Positions 24,353 to 32,428 of a DNA stretch of 64,000 nucleotides are shown here, piece after piece. A model generated the notes under the pieces. That model was given only the letters and a program-made list of their open reading frames with translations, was not told where the DNA came from and ran no database searches. The stretch is from Fusicatenibacter saccharivorans (GTDB taxonomy: Bacteria > Bacillota > Clostridia > Lachnospirales > Lachnospiraceae), in assembly GCF_027667425.1 (NCBI RefSeq), contig NZ_JAQEGR010000007.1, positions 130,921-194,920 on the forward strand, in the 5' to 3' direction. How positions within the stretch are numbered: position 1 is the first letter of the stretch; each line of letters starts with the position of its first letter. A program made the translations under genes and the position numbers.

Positions 24353-25197
24353 TATTCGATTCCTCCGGTTTCTTCGAGATATTCTTTCAGTGCCGTTTTC
24401 CAGTCGAGCGGCTCAGGAATACCGGTCAGGCGGAGCATCATGTTGTCCAGAACAGAATAGGTCGGGCGGACATCATCGCGTGCGACAACCGGGTAGAGAT
24501 CAAGGTCACCGGTTTTTCCGGTATACTCGAGGATGGTTCTTGCAAACTCATAGCGGCTGCAGCTTCCGGGGCAGACAACGTGGTACAGACCATACTCCTC
24601 GCTGTCGATAAAGTGGCAGATCACGCGCGCAAGCTCAAAAGCACTGGTCGGAGCCGCATACTGGTTGTTTGGAACCTCCATCGTGCCGCCCTTTGCCGCA
24701 TTGCGGAGTACTTCGTCCACAAAATCGCGGCCGATCCCGTAAATCCAGGAGCTTCGGATGATGACAAAGCGGTTCAAAAGCTGTGTCAGGATTTTCTCTC
24801 CGGCCTCTTTTGATTTTCCGTAGATCGTACGCGGATGCACGGTATCAAACTCGTTGTACGGGATGCGGGATTCCTTGTCGAAAACGTCATCCGTTGAGAT
24901 CTGAATAACCTTTGCGTCGATATCATTGGCGGCAAGCGCTACGTTGCGCACACCGATGGCATTGACACGATAGGCTTCGTCGATGTTTTTTTCACACTCG
25001 GCAACGTCGGTCATACCGGCGCAGTTGATGATAACGTCGGGACGGTTGACATAAACGAACTGTGTGACTTCATCGATTTTGGTAATATCAACCTCGTGAA
25101 TATCCGTTGGAAGAAGCTGATATTCCACACCCTCCAGCAGTTCCAGAAGGGCAGTACCGATGTGGCCTTCGGCACCTGTAATCCATATTTTTTTCAT
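24352..25197 (-). CDS. rfbD: RmlD-like NAD(P)-dependent sugar reductase/epimerase
   Basis: This 281-residue extended SDR protein has the Rossmann motif TGAEGHIG at its N-terminus, a catalytic YGKSK (Y-x3-K) and the STDDVFD segment typical of dTDP-4-dehydrorhamnose reductases. In the rhamnose pathway the enzyme reduces dTDP-4-keto-rhamnose. No rfbA, rfbB or rfbC neighbours are present and the partner gene is a symporter. It may therefore act on another sugar nucleotide, or the rest of the pathway is elsewhere. The start follows ACAGGAGAG. Confidence 0.75.
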   Translation of the reverse strand: MKKIWITGAEGHIGTALLELLEGVEYQLLPTDIHEVDITKIDEVTQFVYVNRPDVIINCAGMTDVAECEKNIDEAYRVNAIGVRNVALAANDIDAKVIQISTDDVFDKESRIPYNEFDTVHPRTIYGKSKEAGEKILTQLLNRFVIIRSSWIYGIGRDFVDEVLRNAAKGGTMEVPNNQYAAPTSAFELARVICHFIDSEEYGLYHVVCPGSCSRYEFARTILEYTGKTGDLDLYPVVARDDVRPTYSVLDNMMLRLTGIPEPLDWKTALKEYLEETGGIE

Positions 25198-25247
25198 AGG
25201 TTCTCTCCTGTCCTTGATTTATATACAGAAAAACTGTAATTGTATTT

Positions 25248-25276
25248 ATTTTACCTGTGGACTTTACAGAAGTCAA
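25248..25276 (-). promoter_or_regulatory. Sigma-A promoter for the rfbD-symporter pair
   Basis: On the minus strand TTGACT and TAAAAT are separated by exactly 17 bases, about 50 bases before the rfbD ATG. Confidence 0.65.
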
Positions 25277-25382
25277 TAAATTATGGAAAGTCTCTGTGCA
25301 GAACCGGAAAAAAGTGGTATCATTTCTGTATATGTCTGCAGTGTAAGACTGCATATCTGCTACAAAAGAAGGAGGAGTATTT

Positions 25383-26741
25383 TTGAAAAAGAACAAATAT
25401 GAAATCGACATGTGCAACGGCACGATTATGGATAAGCTGATTTCCTTTTCGCTGCCGCTGATGGTGTCGGGAATTTTACAGCTCATGTTCAATGCGGTTG
25501 ATATTATTGTAGTCGGACGGTTCAGCGGAAGCCAGGCGCTTGCGGCTGTCGGATCGACAACGGCACTCATCAACGTGTTCATCAACCTGTTTATGGGAAT
25601 TTCACTCGGTGCGAATGTACTGGCGGCGCGGTATTATGCGGCGGGGCGCGACCGGGAGATGTCGGAAACGGTACATACATCGATCATGCTGGCGCTGATC
25701 AGCGGCGTTGTGATGGCGTTTGTGGGCGTATTTTTTGCAAAAGGCGCGCTGGAGCTGATGGATACACCGGCGGATGTCATTGATCAGTCGGCATTGTATA
25801 TGAGAATTTACTTTATGGGAATGCCGTTTTTCATGCTGTACAACTACGGTGCGGCGATTCTGCGTGCCGTCGGCGACACGAAGCGGCCGCTGTATTTCCT
25901 GATTGTATCGGGTGTGATCAACGCTGGTCTGAATATGTTCCTCGTGATCGTGTTCAGTCTCGGCGTGGCAGGTGTGGCGATTGCAACGGTGGTTTCGCAG
26001 GCGATCTCCTGCGTGCTGGTTCTGCGGTGCCTCTATAAGAGCGAGGGAAGTTATCAGCTCCGGTTCTCGAAGCTGTGCCTGAAAAAGGATTACATCATCC
26101 CGATTTTCCAGGTCGGCATCCCGGCGGGTATTCAGAGTACCGTCATCAACTTCTCGAACGTGCTGCTGCAGTCATCCGTCAATTCCTTCGGTTCGATTGC
26201 AATGGCAGGCTACACGGCGGCCAACAATGTGCTGGGATTTTTATACACCTCAGTCAACTCCGTCACCCAGGCGTGCATGAGCTTCACAAGCCAGAACTAC
26301 GGTGTCGGAAAATACAAACGAATGGATAAGGTGCTGATCGACTGCCTGATTCTCTCCAGCGGCATCGCACTGGTGATGGGTGGCGGCGCGTATCTGTTCG
26401 GTACGGAAATCCTGCAGATTTACACCGGGGACCCGGAGGTTATCCGCTGCGGTATGGAAATTCTGTCGATCACGACGGTTCCGTATTTCCTCTGCGGCAT
26501 CATGGACCTCTTCCCGGGAGCCCTGCGCGGTATGGGATGCTCGGCGGTGCCGATGATTCTGTCCGTCATCGGAACGGTCGGAACGCGAATCGTGTGGATC
26601 TTCGGCATTTTCCCGCAGCACCGCTCGCTGTATGTGCTGTTCATTTCGTATCCGGGATCGTGGATCATCACGATTATCATGCAGGTGATCTGCTATCTGA
26701 TTATGCGGAAGAAAGTCTACAGCCGGGCAGCAGCCGTATAA
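25383..26741 (+). CDS. MATE-family efflux transporter (2)
   Basis: This 452-residue protein with about twelve hydrophobic segments belongs to the MatE/NorM-like family. Characteristic pieces are SLPLMVSGILQLMFNAVD near the N-terminus, the AILRAVGDTKRPL loop and its C-terminal counterpart ALRGMGCSAVPM. It exports an unknown compound using an ion gradient. The TTG at 25383 is taken as start because AAGGAGGAG lies seven bases before it and the next residues, KKNKYEIDM, fit the family. It is the only gene in its unit. Confidence 0.88.
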   Translation: MKKNKYEIDMCNGTIMDKLISFSLPLMVSGILQLMFNAVDIIVVGRFSGSQALAAVGSTTALINVFINLFMGISLGANVLAARYYAAGRDREMSETVHTSIMLALISGVVMAFVGVFFAKGALELMDTPADVIDQSALYMRIYFMGMPFFMLYNYGAAILRAVGDTKRPLYFLIVSGVINAGLNMFLVIVFSLGVAGVAIATVVSQAISCVLVLRCLYKSEGSYQLRFSKLCLKKDYIIPIFQVGIPAGIQSTVINFSNVLLQSSVNSFGSIAMAGYTAANNVLGFLYTSVNSVTQACMSFTSQNYGVGKYKRMDKVLIDCLILSSGIALVMGGGAYLFGTEILQIYTGDPEVIRCGMEILSITTVPYFLCGIMDLFPGALRGMGCSAVPMILSVIGTVGTRIVWIFGIFPQHRSLYVLFISYPGSWIITIIMQVICYLIMRKKVYSRAAAV

Positions 26742-26770
26742 AAAAGAGAAAAAAGACAAAAAGCCAGAAA

Positions 26771-26812
26771 AACCGCGGATAAATCCATTTTTAGGTGGAA
26801 TTATCCGCGGTT
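26771..26812. terminator. Perfect 12-base-pair hairpin after the MATE gene
   Basis: AACCGCGGATAA (26771-26782) pairs with TTATCCGCGGTT (26801-26812), with an inner TCCA/TGGA pair. The plus-strand flank after it is GTGTGAT, poor in T. The minus-strand flank is TTTTTCTGG. It may be an inefficient plus-strand terminator. Confidence 0.5.
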
Positions 26813-26835
26813 GTGTGATAAGATGACTGTATGCG

Positions 26836-26872
26836 AAGAGGCAGGTAGAAGATACAGGGACACCTGCCTCTT
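26836..26872 (+). repeat. Hairpin in the leader of symporter 2
   Basis: AAGAGGCAGGT pairs perfectly with ACCTGCCTCTT across 15 bases and ends about 30 bases before the symporter ATG. No T-run follows. It may be an mRNA stabilising or control element. Confidence 0.6.
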
Positions 26873-26903
26873 ACTCTGTGAAAAAGGAGAGAAGAGAGAA
26901 CAT

Positions 26904-28130
26904 ATGAAAAAGTTTTATGCATGGTATCAGAAGCATATTACAGGTGCGATCTTTACCGGACTGCTTCTCGGTATCTTAACCGGACTTCTTCTGGCGGACC
27001 GCTTTACGCCGATTCTGACCGTAACCGGCGTCATCGGCGGCATCTACATGAACGCCTTGAATATGATGATTTTCCCGATGGTATTCTGCTCAATTGTCAT
27101 GGGCATCTGCAGCATCGGAAATGCAAAAACGACAGGTAAGATCACCGGCTACTCGATGATTTTCTTCCTGTGCACCACCGCGATTGCAAGTGCAGTCGGC
27201 ATTATCATTCCAAGACTGATCCGCCTCGGAAAGGGAGTCCATTTTGAGATGGCAACTTCCGATATCCAGGCGACCGAGATGACCAGCATCCTCGACACGA
27301 TCAAAAACCTGATTCCGTCCAATCCGGTGAAAGCATTTGCGGAGGGCAACATGCTCCAGGTACTCGTGTTCGCTGTCGTTGTCGGCTTTACGCTGATTGC
27401 GGTCGGAGAGAAGGGACAGCCGCTCTTAAACGTGATCGACTCCCTGAATGAGGTCTGTTTAAAAGTCATCAGCACCGTTATGTACTTCACCCCGATCGGT
27501 GTCTTCTGTACGATCGTGCCGGTTGTCGAGGCAAACGGAACCAAAACCATCGTTTCCCTGGCAACCCAGCTCATCATTCTGTATGTGGCATTCTATGGAT
27601 TTGCGATCGTCGTCTACGGCGGCGCTGTAAAACTCATCGGAAAGACGAGTCCGGTCAAGTTCTTTAAGGCGATCATGCCGGCAGCCCTGAATGCATTCGG
27701 AACATGTTCCAGTTCCGCGACGATCCCAATCAGCAAGCGCTGTGTCGAGAAAGAACTCGGCGTTTCGAACCAGATCAGCAGTATCGCAATCCCGCTCGGT
27801 GCCACCGTCAACATGGATGCGGTATCGATCCTGATGTCGTTTATGATCATGTTCTTCGCAAATGCCTGCGGCATCAGCGTCAGCATTTCGATGATGGTGA
27901 TCATTCTGCTTGCCAACGTCCTGCTTTCTGTCGGAACACCGGGTATCCCGGGCGGTGCGATCGCATCGTTCGCAGCACTCGCCACGATGGCAGGTCTTCC
28001 GGCCGGCGTCATGGGCGTTTACATCAGTATCAATACACTGTGTGACATGGGTGCCACATGCGTCAACGTCATCGGCGATATGGCAGGCTGCGTTGTGCTG
28101 CAGGAGAAAATCAAACTGGAAGAAAACTAA
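26904..28130 (+). CDS. Dicarboxylate/amino acid:cation symporter (DAACS family, 2)
   Basis: This 408-residue protein is a relative of the 23054 carrier, with FGTCSSSATIPIS in HP1, IPLGATVNMDAVSI at the ion site and VGTPGIPGGA in HP2. Family members normally read NMDGT at the ion and substrate site; here it is NMDAV. This predicts altered substrate or ion use and the gene looks otherwise intact. ATG 26904 after AAGGAGAG is preferred to the longer TTG frame from 26811, whose extra residues run through a hairpin. Confidence 0.88.
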   Translation: MKKFYAWYQKHITGAIFTGLLLGILTGLLLADRFTPILTVTGVIGGIYMNALNMMIFPMVFCSIVMGICSIGNAKTTGKITGYSMIFFLCTTAIASAVGIIIPRLIRLGKGVHFEMATSDIQATEMTSILDTIKNLIPSNPVKAFAEGNMLQVLVFAVVVGFTLIAVGEKGQPLLNVIDSLNEVCLKVISTVMYFTPIGVFCTIVPVVEANGTKTIVSLATQLIILYVAFYGFAIVVYGGAVKLIGKTSPVKFFKAIMPAALNAFGTCSSSATIPISKRCVEKELGVSNQISSIAIPLGATVNMDAVSILMSFMIMFFANACGISVSISMMVIILLANVLLSVGTPGIPGGAIASFAALATMAGLPAGVMGVYISINTLCDMGATCVNVIGDMAGCVVLQEKIKLEEN

Positions 28131-28144
28131 AAAATGTTACATAG

Positions 28145-28181
28145 AAAAAGAGGGATTCCTTTCACGGGAGTCCCTCTTTTG
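28145..28181. terminator. Bidirectional terminator after symporter 2
   Basis: AAAAGAGGGA pairs with TCCCTCTTTT, with further partial pairing inside. It lies between two convergent genes. Confidence 0.85.
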
Positions 28182-28197
28182 CAATGCGTAAAATAAA

Positions 28198-29412
28198 TTA
28201 AATATAGTCCGAAACATATGGAATATGGTGGAAGAGCAGGTCGTCCAGGCATTCCACAGTCTGTGGCGTCGTTTCGATGCGCGCCATCTCATACAGCTTG
28301 GAAGCCGTCTTGTAGCCGAGCAGCAGTGTCGTGAGCGATGCGATCGTCATTTTCATCACATGGTCCGGCTCGCGGTCGGTCGGCACACAGTGTCCTTTTT
28401 CAAAGAAGAATGTGAAGCTGTCATTGTTCCACGGAAGCAGCTCATCCTCGATCTCAAAACGGATACACACATCCGGCTCGTCCGGGTCGCAGGCGTAATG
28501 TTCCATAAACTGCACGACATCGATGATACGCCCCATCGAGTACGGGCGAATCGTTTCTTTGATATCGCTGTCCTCAAGCTCGAACGCGATGGGTTCACTG
28601 TAGTAGTTATTTCCTTTGACCTCATCGATCATGGAATCGTGCGCATGAATATACTCCCAGAGTCCCAGCTGCGCTTCGCGGTTCAGATAGATCATCTCTT
28701 TGATATGCATGATATCGGAGCTGATCAGATAGACCATGTAGCCGTACGGCACATCATCAGCGGAATAGTAGATCGCAACGACGGTATCATCCTCATCCCA
28801 GCGGAAATATTCTTCCCACGCCAGATTGTTGCGGTAGAGGCAGCCGTGCGTCTTCGAAGCAAATTTGGTATGTAGTTCCTTAAAATCCTTGTCATCCCAT
28901 GCTACGCGGCGCACATAGCCAGGGGCTTTGAGTTTCCGCGGCACCTGCGTGTCCTTGATGGTGTACGTCATCTTATTGGAAATGATTTCCCATCCGAGAT
29001 TCCGGTAGAGCGGAATAGAGTAGGGATAGAGAAGCGCAAAGGAACGGTGGTTTTCCCGCATGCGCGTGAGACTCCGGATCATCAGCTTTTTCATGATGCC
29101 CTGGCCGGTGTATTCCGGGTAGGTGCAGACGCTGGTGACAAAACCGACGGGATAGCGGACACCGTAGATATTCATGTCCAGCGGATAAACCGCGAACTGT
29201 GATACCAGATCCTCCTCGCAGAAACAGCCGAGCACATCGGCACGGACGAGAACCGGGAATTTGGACTGCTTGATTTCATCGTCTTTCCATCCGCTTTCGG
29301 AAAGCTCCTGCTCTGTAACCTGAAAGGCGTAGCGCAGAAGTGCATTGTACTGCTCTGCGTCGTCGATGGTCAGCGGGCGGAAGGTTAAGTTCGAATCTTT
29401 CGTTTGAATCAT
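28198..29412 (-). CDS. Eis-like GNAT N-acetyltransferase
   Basis: This 404-residue protein has an N-terminal GNAT domain with the acetyl-CoA loop YPEYTGQGIMKKL (about residues 97-109), a second degenerate GNAT-like middle domain, and a C-terminal SCP2-like segment. That three-part layout is the Eis family, which acetylates amines such as aminoglycosides or lysines in mycobacteria. Clostridial members have no proven substrate. The ATG follows GAGGGAG. It is alone on its strand. Confidence 0.85.
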   Translation of the reverse strand: MIQTKDSNLTFRPLTIDDAEQYNALLRYAFQVTEQELSESGWKDDEIKQSKFPVLVRADVLGCFCEEDLVSQFAVYPLDMNIYGVRYPVGFVTSVCTYPEYTGQGIMKKLMIRSLTRMRENHRSFALLYPYSIPLYRNLGWEIISNKMTYTIKDTQVPRKLKAPGYVRRVAWDDKDFKELHTKFASKTHGCLYRNNLAWEEYFRWDEDDTVVAIYYSADDVPYGYMVYLISSDIMHIKEMIYLNREAQLGLWEYIHAHDSMIDEVKGNNYYSEPIAFELEDSDIKETIRPYSMGRIIDVVQFMEHYACDPDEPDVCIRFEIEDELLPWNNDSFTFFFEKGHCVPTDREPDHVMKMTIASLTTLLLGYKTASKLYEMARIETTPQTVECLDDLLFHHIPYVSDYI

Positions 29413-29657
29413 GGATTACTCCCTCATTTTATTGTGAATCAAAGTATAGTGAATCAGATACTTTATTTTTTCGTAAATATTCTATCATAAGAAATGGAAT
29501 TTGTGCAGTTAAAAATAAAGCCCATTCCGCAAATTTGGTAAAAAGATCAAAATAGTGTTAGAAATCGGATAAAAACTTCAAGAAACAGACAAAAAAATCT
29601 AATAAAATGAAAAACATACAGGGATAGTCTGCGCGAAAAAGTAGACATACGATTTCC
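29413..29657. other. AT-rich intergenic stretch without recognised gene
   Basis: This contains the promoter region of the acetyltransferase gene (minus strand) and no convincing coding frame. Nothing else was identified. Confidence 0.6.
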
Positions 29658-29905
29658 AGGGTGACTGCGTTGAGATCGACGTGTTCAATCCGGAGACAAG
29701 AAAATATGTCTGGGACGTATGCAAGAAGAACTACTACGATTACGGCATCAATGCTTTCTGGCTGGATAACTCCGAGCCGGATTACGGTGTTTACGATTTC
29801 GATCATTACCGCTATATTGAAGGACCGGCGCTCTCCTGCAGCAACATCTATCCGCAGTTATACAGCCGTGTCTTCTATGATAAGAAGAAAAAACCGACCG
29901 CGTAA
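29658..29905 (+). pseudogene. Remnant of a glycoside hydrolase family 31 gene
   Basis: One frame encodes an uninterrupted fragment with DVFNPETRKYVWDVCKKNY, the GH31 active-site region FWLDNSEPD (its Asp is the family nucleophile) and NIYPQLYSRVFYD. Full GH31 alpha-glucosidases or alpha-xylosidases have about 650-800 residues; only about 80 remain. There is no start codon with a ribosome site and no sequence for the flanking domains, so it is a deletion relic. Its 3' end runs into a terminator. Confidence 0.8.
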
Positions 29906-29922
29906 AACCGGTCGGTTTTTTT
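29888..29922 (+). terminator. Terminator behind the GH31 remnant
   Basis: AAAACCGACC pairs with GGTCGGTTTT across the stop codon region and is followed by further T residues. Confidence 0.75.
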
Positions 29923-29964
29923 GAATAAATTTCCATTACAGGACGGTTTTTGTACACTTTTTTC

Positions 29965-29993
29965 TTGACGAAACGGGAAACAATCGTTACACT
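29965..29993 (+). promoter_or_regulatory. Sigma-A promoter for the GGDEF/HD-GYP gene
   Basis: TTGACG and TACACT are separated by 17 bases, about 95 bases before the start codon. Confidence 0.6.
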
Positions 29994-30096
29994 ATTATGT
30001 ATAACTGTAATTAAAATGGGAAAATGTAGCAAAACGCGGAAGCACACAAAGGGGTAATGAAGTTTTGTGTGTACCGGGGAGAAGAGAGGGAAACAG

Positions 30097-32175
30097 ATGA
30101 ATCAGACCGAATTGCCGGAATGTGAAAAAATAAATAAGAAAGAGCCTTCTAAGGATGTTCAGATGACACAGAAACAGGCAGAACGTCTGGTGGAACATCT
30201 GAAGAATATTTTCATGTATGTGCGGGTTCTCCGTCCGGATGAGATCGGAGATTTTATTATCGATGAAGAGAATGGCAAGCTGTGTGAATGCTACGCAGTA
30301 TGGAACAAAGCGATGCCGTGCCTTAACTGTATTTCCGAAAAAGCCCTGCGGGAGAAATCGCAGAAATCAAAAATGGAATGCATTGCGTCGAATGTGTATC
30401 AGGTCATTGCAAGATACGTGGAGATCGAAGGAGAACCATGCGTGATCGAGATGATCAACCGTCTCGACGATGAAACACTGATGGACTCCGAAGGACGCCA
30501 GAATCTGGTAAGCAAGCTGAACAGCTACAGCGAAGAGCTGTATCGTGACGCGCTGACCGGAGTATTCAACCGCCGCTACTTCGAAGACCAGATCCGGGAC
30601 GCCAGCTTTTGCTGCGGCGTAGCCATGATCGATCTCGATGATTTCAAATTATACAACGATACATACGGCCACAATGCCGGAGATATGGCGCTTGACACCA
30701 TTGTAAAGACCGTCAAGCGCTGCACCCGACGTACCGACCGTCTGATCCGCTTAGGAGGAGACGAATTTCTGCTGGTTCTGCCGGAGATGGATGAGGAAAA
30801 CTTTGTACAGAAATTAAAACAGATTCAGTCACAGATCCATGAGGCACAGGTGCCGGGCTACTCGAAGATGCGTCTTTCCGTCAGCGTAGGAGGTGTTCTG
30901 ACAAGAGATGAGACGATCGGCGAAGCTGCGATGCGTGCCGACCAGCTGATGTATCTTGCAAAACAACGGAAAAACATGGTTGTCACCGAGAAAGACCAGA
31001 TCCTGGGTTGTCAGGACGATGTTGTCCGTCAGGAAAACCGCAGAGAAAAACAGCGCATCCTGATCGTGGATGATTCCGAGATGAACCGTATCATCCTCTC
31101 GGAGATTCTGCAGGATGAATACGATATCATCGAGGCTTCCACCGGCGAAGAGTGCCTGCGTCTGCTGGAAGAATACGGAACAGGCCTTGCGCTGATCCTT
31201 CTGGATATCGTCATGCCGGGCATGGACGGTTTCGGAGTGCTTGACTACATGAACCGCAACCACTGGATCGAAGAGGTTCCGGTCATCATGATATCGAGCG
31301 AGGATTCCACCACATTTGTGCGCCGTGCGTATGAGCAGGGCGTATCCGATTATATCAGTCGTCCGTTTGATGCAAAAGTTGTTTACCAGCGTGTCTTCAA
31401 TACGATCAAATTATATGCAAAACAGCGCCGTCTCGTGACGCTCGTCACCGAGCAGATTTACGAAAAAGAGAAAAACAATCAGATGATGATCAGTATCCTG
31501 AGTCATATCATGGAATTCCGGAATGGCGAGAGCGGACTTCATGTCCACCACATCAACGTTCTGACCAGTATGCTCCTCGAGCGTCTGGTACAGAAGACAG
31601 ACCGCTACCACTTAAGCTGGTCCGATCAGCTGATGATCACAACGGCATCCGCGCTGCACGATATCGGAAAGATGGGCATTGACGAGAACATTTTAAATAA
31701 GCCGGGAAGGCTGACGAAAGAAGAGTTCGAGGAGATGAAGAAACATACCCTGATCGGAGCGTCCATGCTGAAGAGCCTGGAACTGTATCAGGACGAGAAG
31801 CTGGTACAGATTGCGTACCAGATCTGTCGCTGGCATCATGAGCGGTACGACGGAAAGGGTTACCCGGACGGCTTAAAAGGTGAGGAGATCCCGATTGCAG
31901 CCCAGGTTGTATCGATTGCCGATGTTTACGATGCGCTGACAAGCGAGCGTGTCTACAAATCGGCATACACGCACGAGAAAGCCATCGAGATGATCCTGAA
32001 CGGCGAGTGCGGTGCCTTCAGCCCGCTGATGCTCGAGTGTCTGCTCGATATCAAAGATGCCATCTGCGAGGAGCTGAACACCATATCCGAAGAAAAACAG
32101 ACTTCGATTCAGATTGAAAAGCTGAAAAAAAATCTGAAATCGGGGGGGGGCAGAGCTGAGTTTTCTGAACTCTGA
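30097..32175 (+). CDS. GGDEF - response receiver - HD-GYP signalling protein
   Basis: This 692-residue protein has three linked modules after a Cys-containing N-terminal sensor-like region (about 20-135, with AMPCLNC). The GGDEF domain has an intact GGDEF active site (about 219-223) and an RRTD inhibitory I-site five residues before it. The receiver domain has the phospho-acceptor in LLDIVMPGMDG (Asp near 370). The HD-GYP domain has HDIGK (about 521) and HHERYDGKGYP (about 580). It could therefore both make and degrade cyclic di-GMP under phosphorylation control. ATG 30097 after GAGAGGGAAA is preferred. A G9 run at 32142-32150 lies near the 3' end. One base fewer would extend the protein to 32245. 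Confidence 0.92.
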   Translation: MNQTELPECEKINKKEPSKDVQMTQKQAERLVEHLKNIFMYVRVLRPDEIGDFIIDEENGKLCECYAVWNKAMPCLNCISEKALREKSQKSKMECIASNVYQVIARYVEIEGEPCVIEMINRLDDETLMDSEGRQNLVSKLNSYSEELYRDALTGVFNRRYFEDQIRDASFCCGVAMIDLDDFKLYNDTYGHNAGDMALDTIVKTVKRCTRRTDRLIRLGGDEFLLVLPEMDEENFVQKLKQIQSQIHEAQVPGYSKMRLSVSVGGVLTRDETIGEAAMRADQLMYLAKQRKNMVVTEKDQILGCQDDVVRQENRREKQRILIVDDSEMNRIILSEILQDEYDIIEASTGEECLRLLEEYGTGLALILLDIVMPGMDGFGVLDYMNRNHWIEEVPVIMISSEDSTTFVRRAYEQGVSDYISRPFDAKVVYQRVFNTIKLYAKQRRLVTLVTEQIYEKEKNNQMMISILSHIMEFRNGESGLHVHHINVLTSMLLERLVQKTDRYHLSWSDQLMITTASALHDIGKMGIDENILNKPGRLTKEEFEEMKKHTLIGASMLKSLELYQDEKLVQIAYQICRWHHERYDGKGYPDGLKGEEIPIAAQVVSIADVYDALTSERVYKSAYTHEKAIEMILNGECGAFSPLMLECLLDIKDAICEELNTISEEKQTSIQIEKLKKNLKSGGGRAEFSEL
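32142..32150 (+). repeat. G9 homopolymer inside the 3' end of the signalling gene
   Basis: Nine consecutive G bases encode part of the Ser-Gly-Gly-Gly stretch. Removing one G opens a frame of about 32 further codons (AELSFLNSDEKLS and so on) that stops at 32243-32245, just before the terminator. Confidence 0.85.
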
Positions 32176-32254
32176 TGAGAAGTTATCCACAGAAGATGCC
32201 TGGGAGAACAGGTATCATGCGGATTCGAAAGACGATCTTAAATAAAAATATACC

Positions 32255-32294
32255 AAAACCCATGGATTTCTGAAAAGATTCCATGGGCTTTTCG
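32255..32294 (+). terminator. Terminator after the GGDEF/HD-GYP gene
   Basis: AAAACCCATGGA pairs with TCCATGGGCTTTT across a short loop, followed by TT. It begins about ten bases after the stop of the alternative, longer reading frame. Confidence 0.75.
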
Positions 32295-32314
32295 CACCTT
32301 TGTGCAAATTTTTG

Positions 32315-32343
32315 TTGTGATTCCGGAGGACAACTGCTATAAT
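32315..32343 (+). promoter_or_regulatory. Sigma-A promoter for the aroK fusion gene
   Basis: TTGTGA and TATAAT are separated by 17 bases, about 85 bases before the start codon. Confidence 0.6.
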
Positions 32344-32428
32344 AACAGAAAATGTCAAAAAATACGACAAAAATACCGGAAGAGGGCTGTGCGAACAAGT
32401 ACACACAAGTCTGGAAAGGATAAATATC

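Noticed and set aside
24352..25197. Part of a dTDP-rhamnose operon
   Set aside because: No rfbA, rfbB, rfbC or glycosyltransferase genes adjoin it.
29681..29905. Small functional gene at the GH31 remnant
   Set aside because: The frame has no start signal and codes only for the middle of a much larger catalytic domain.
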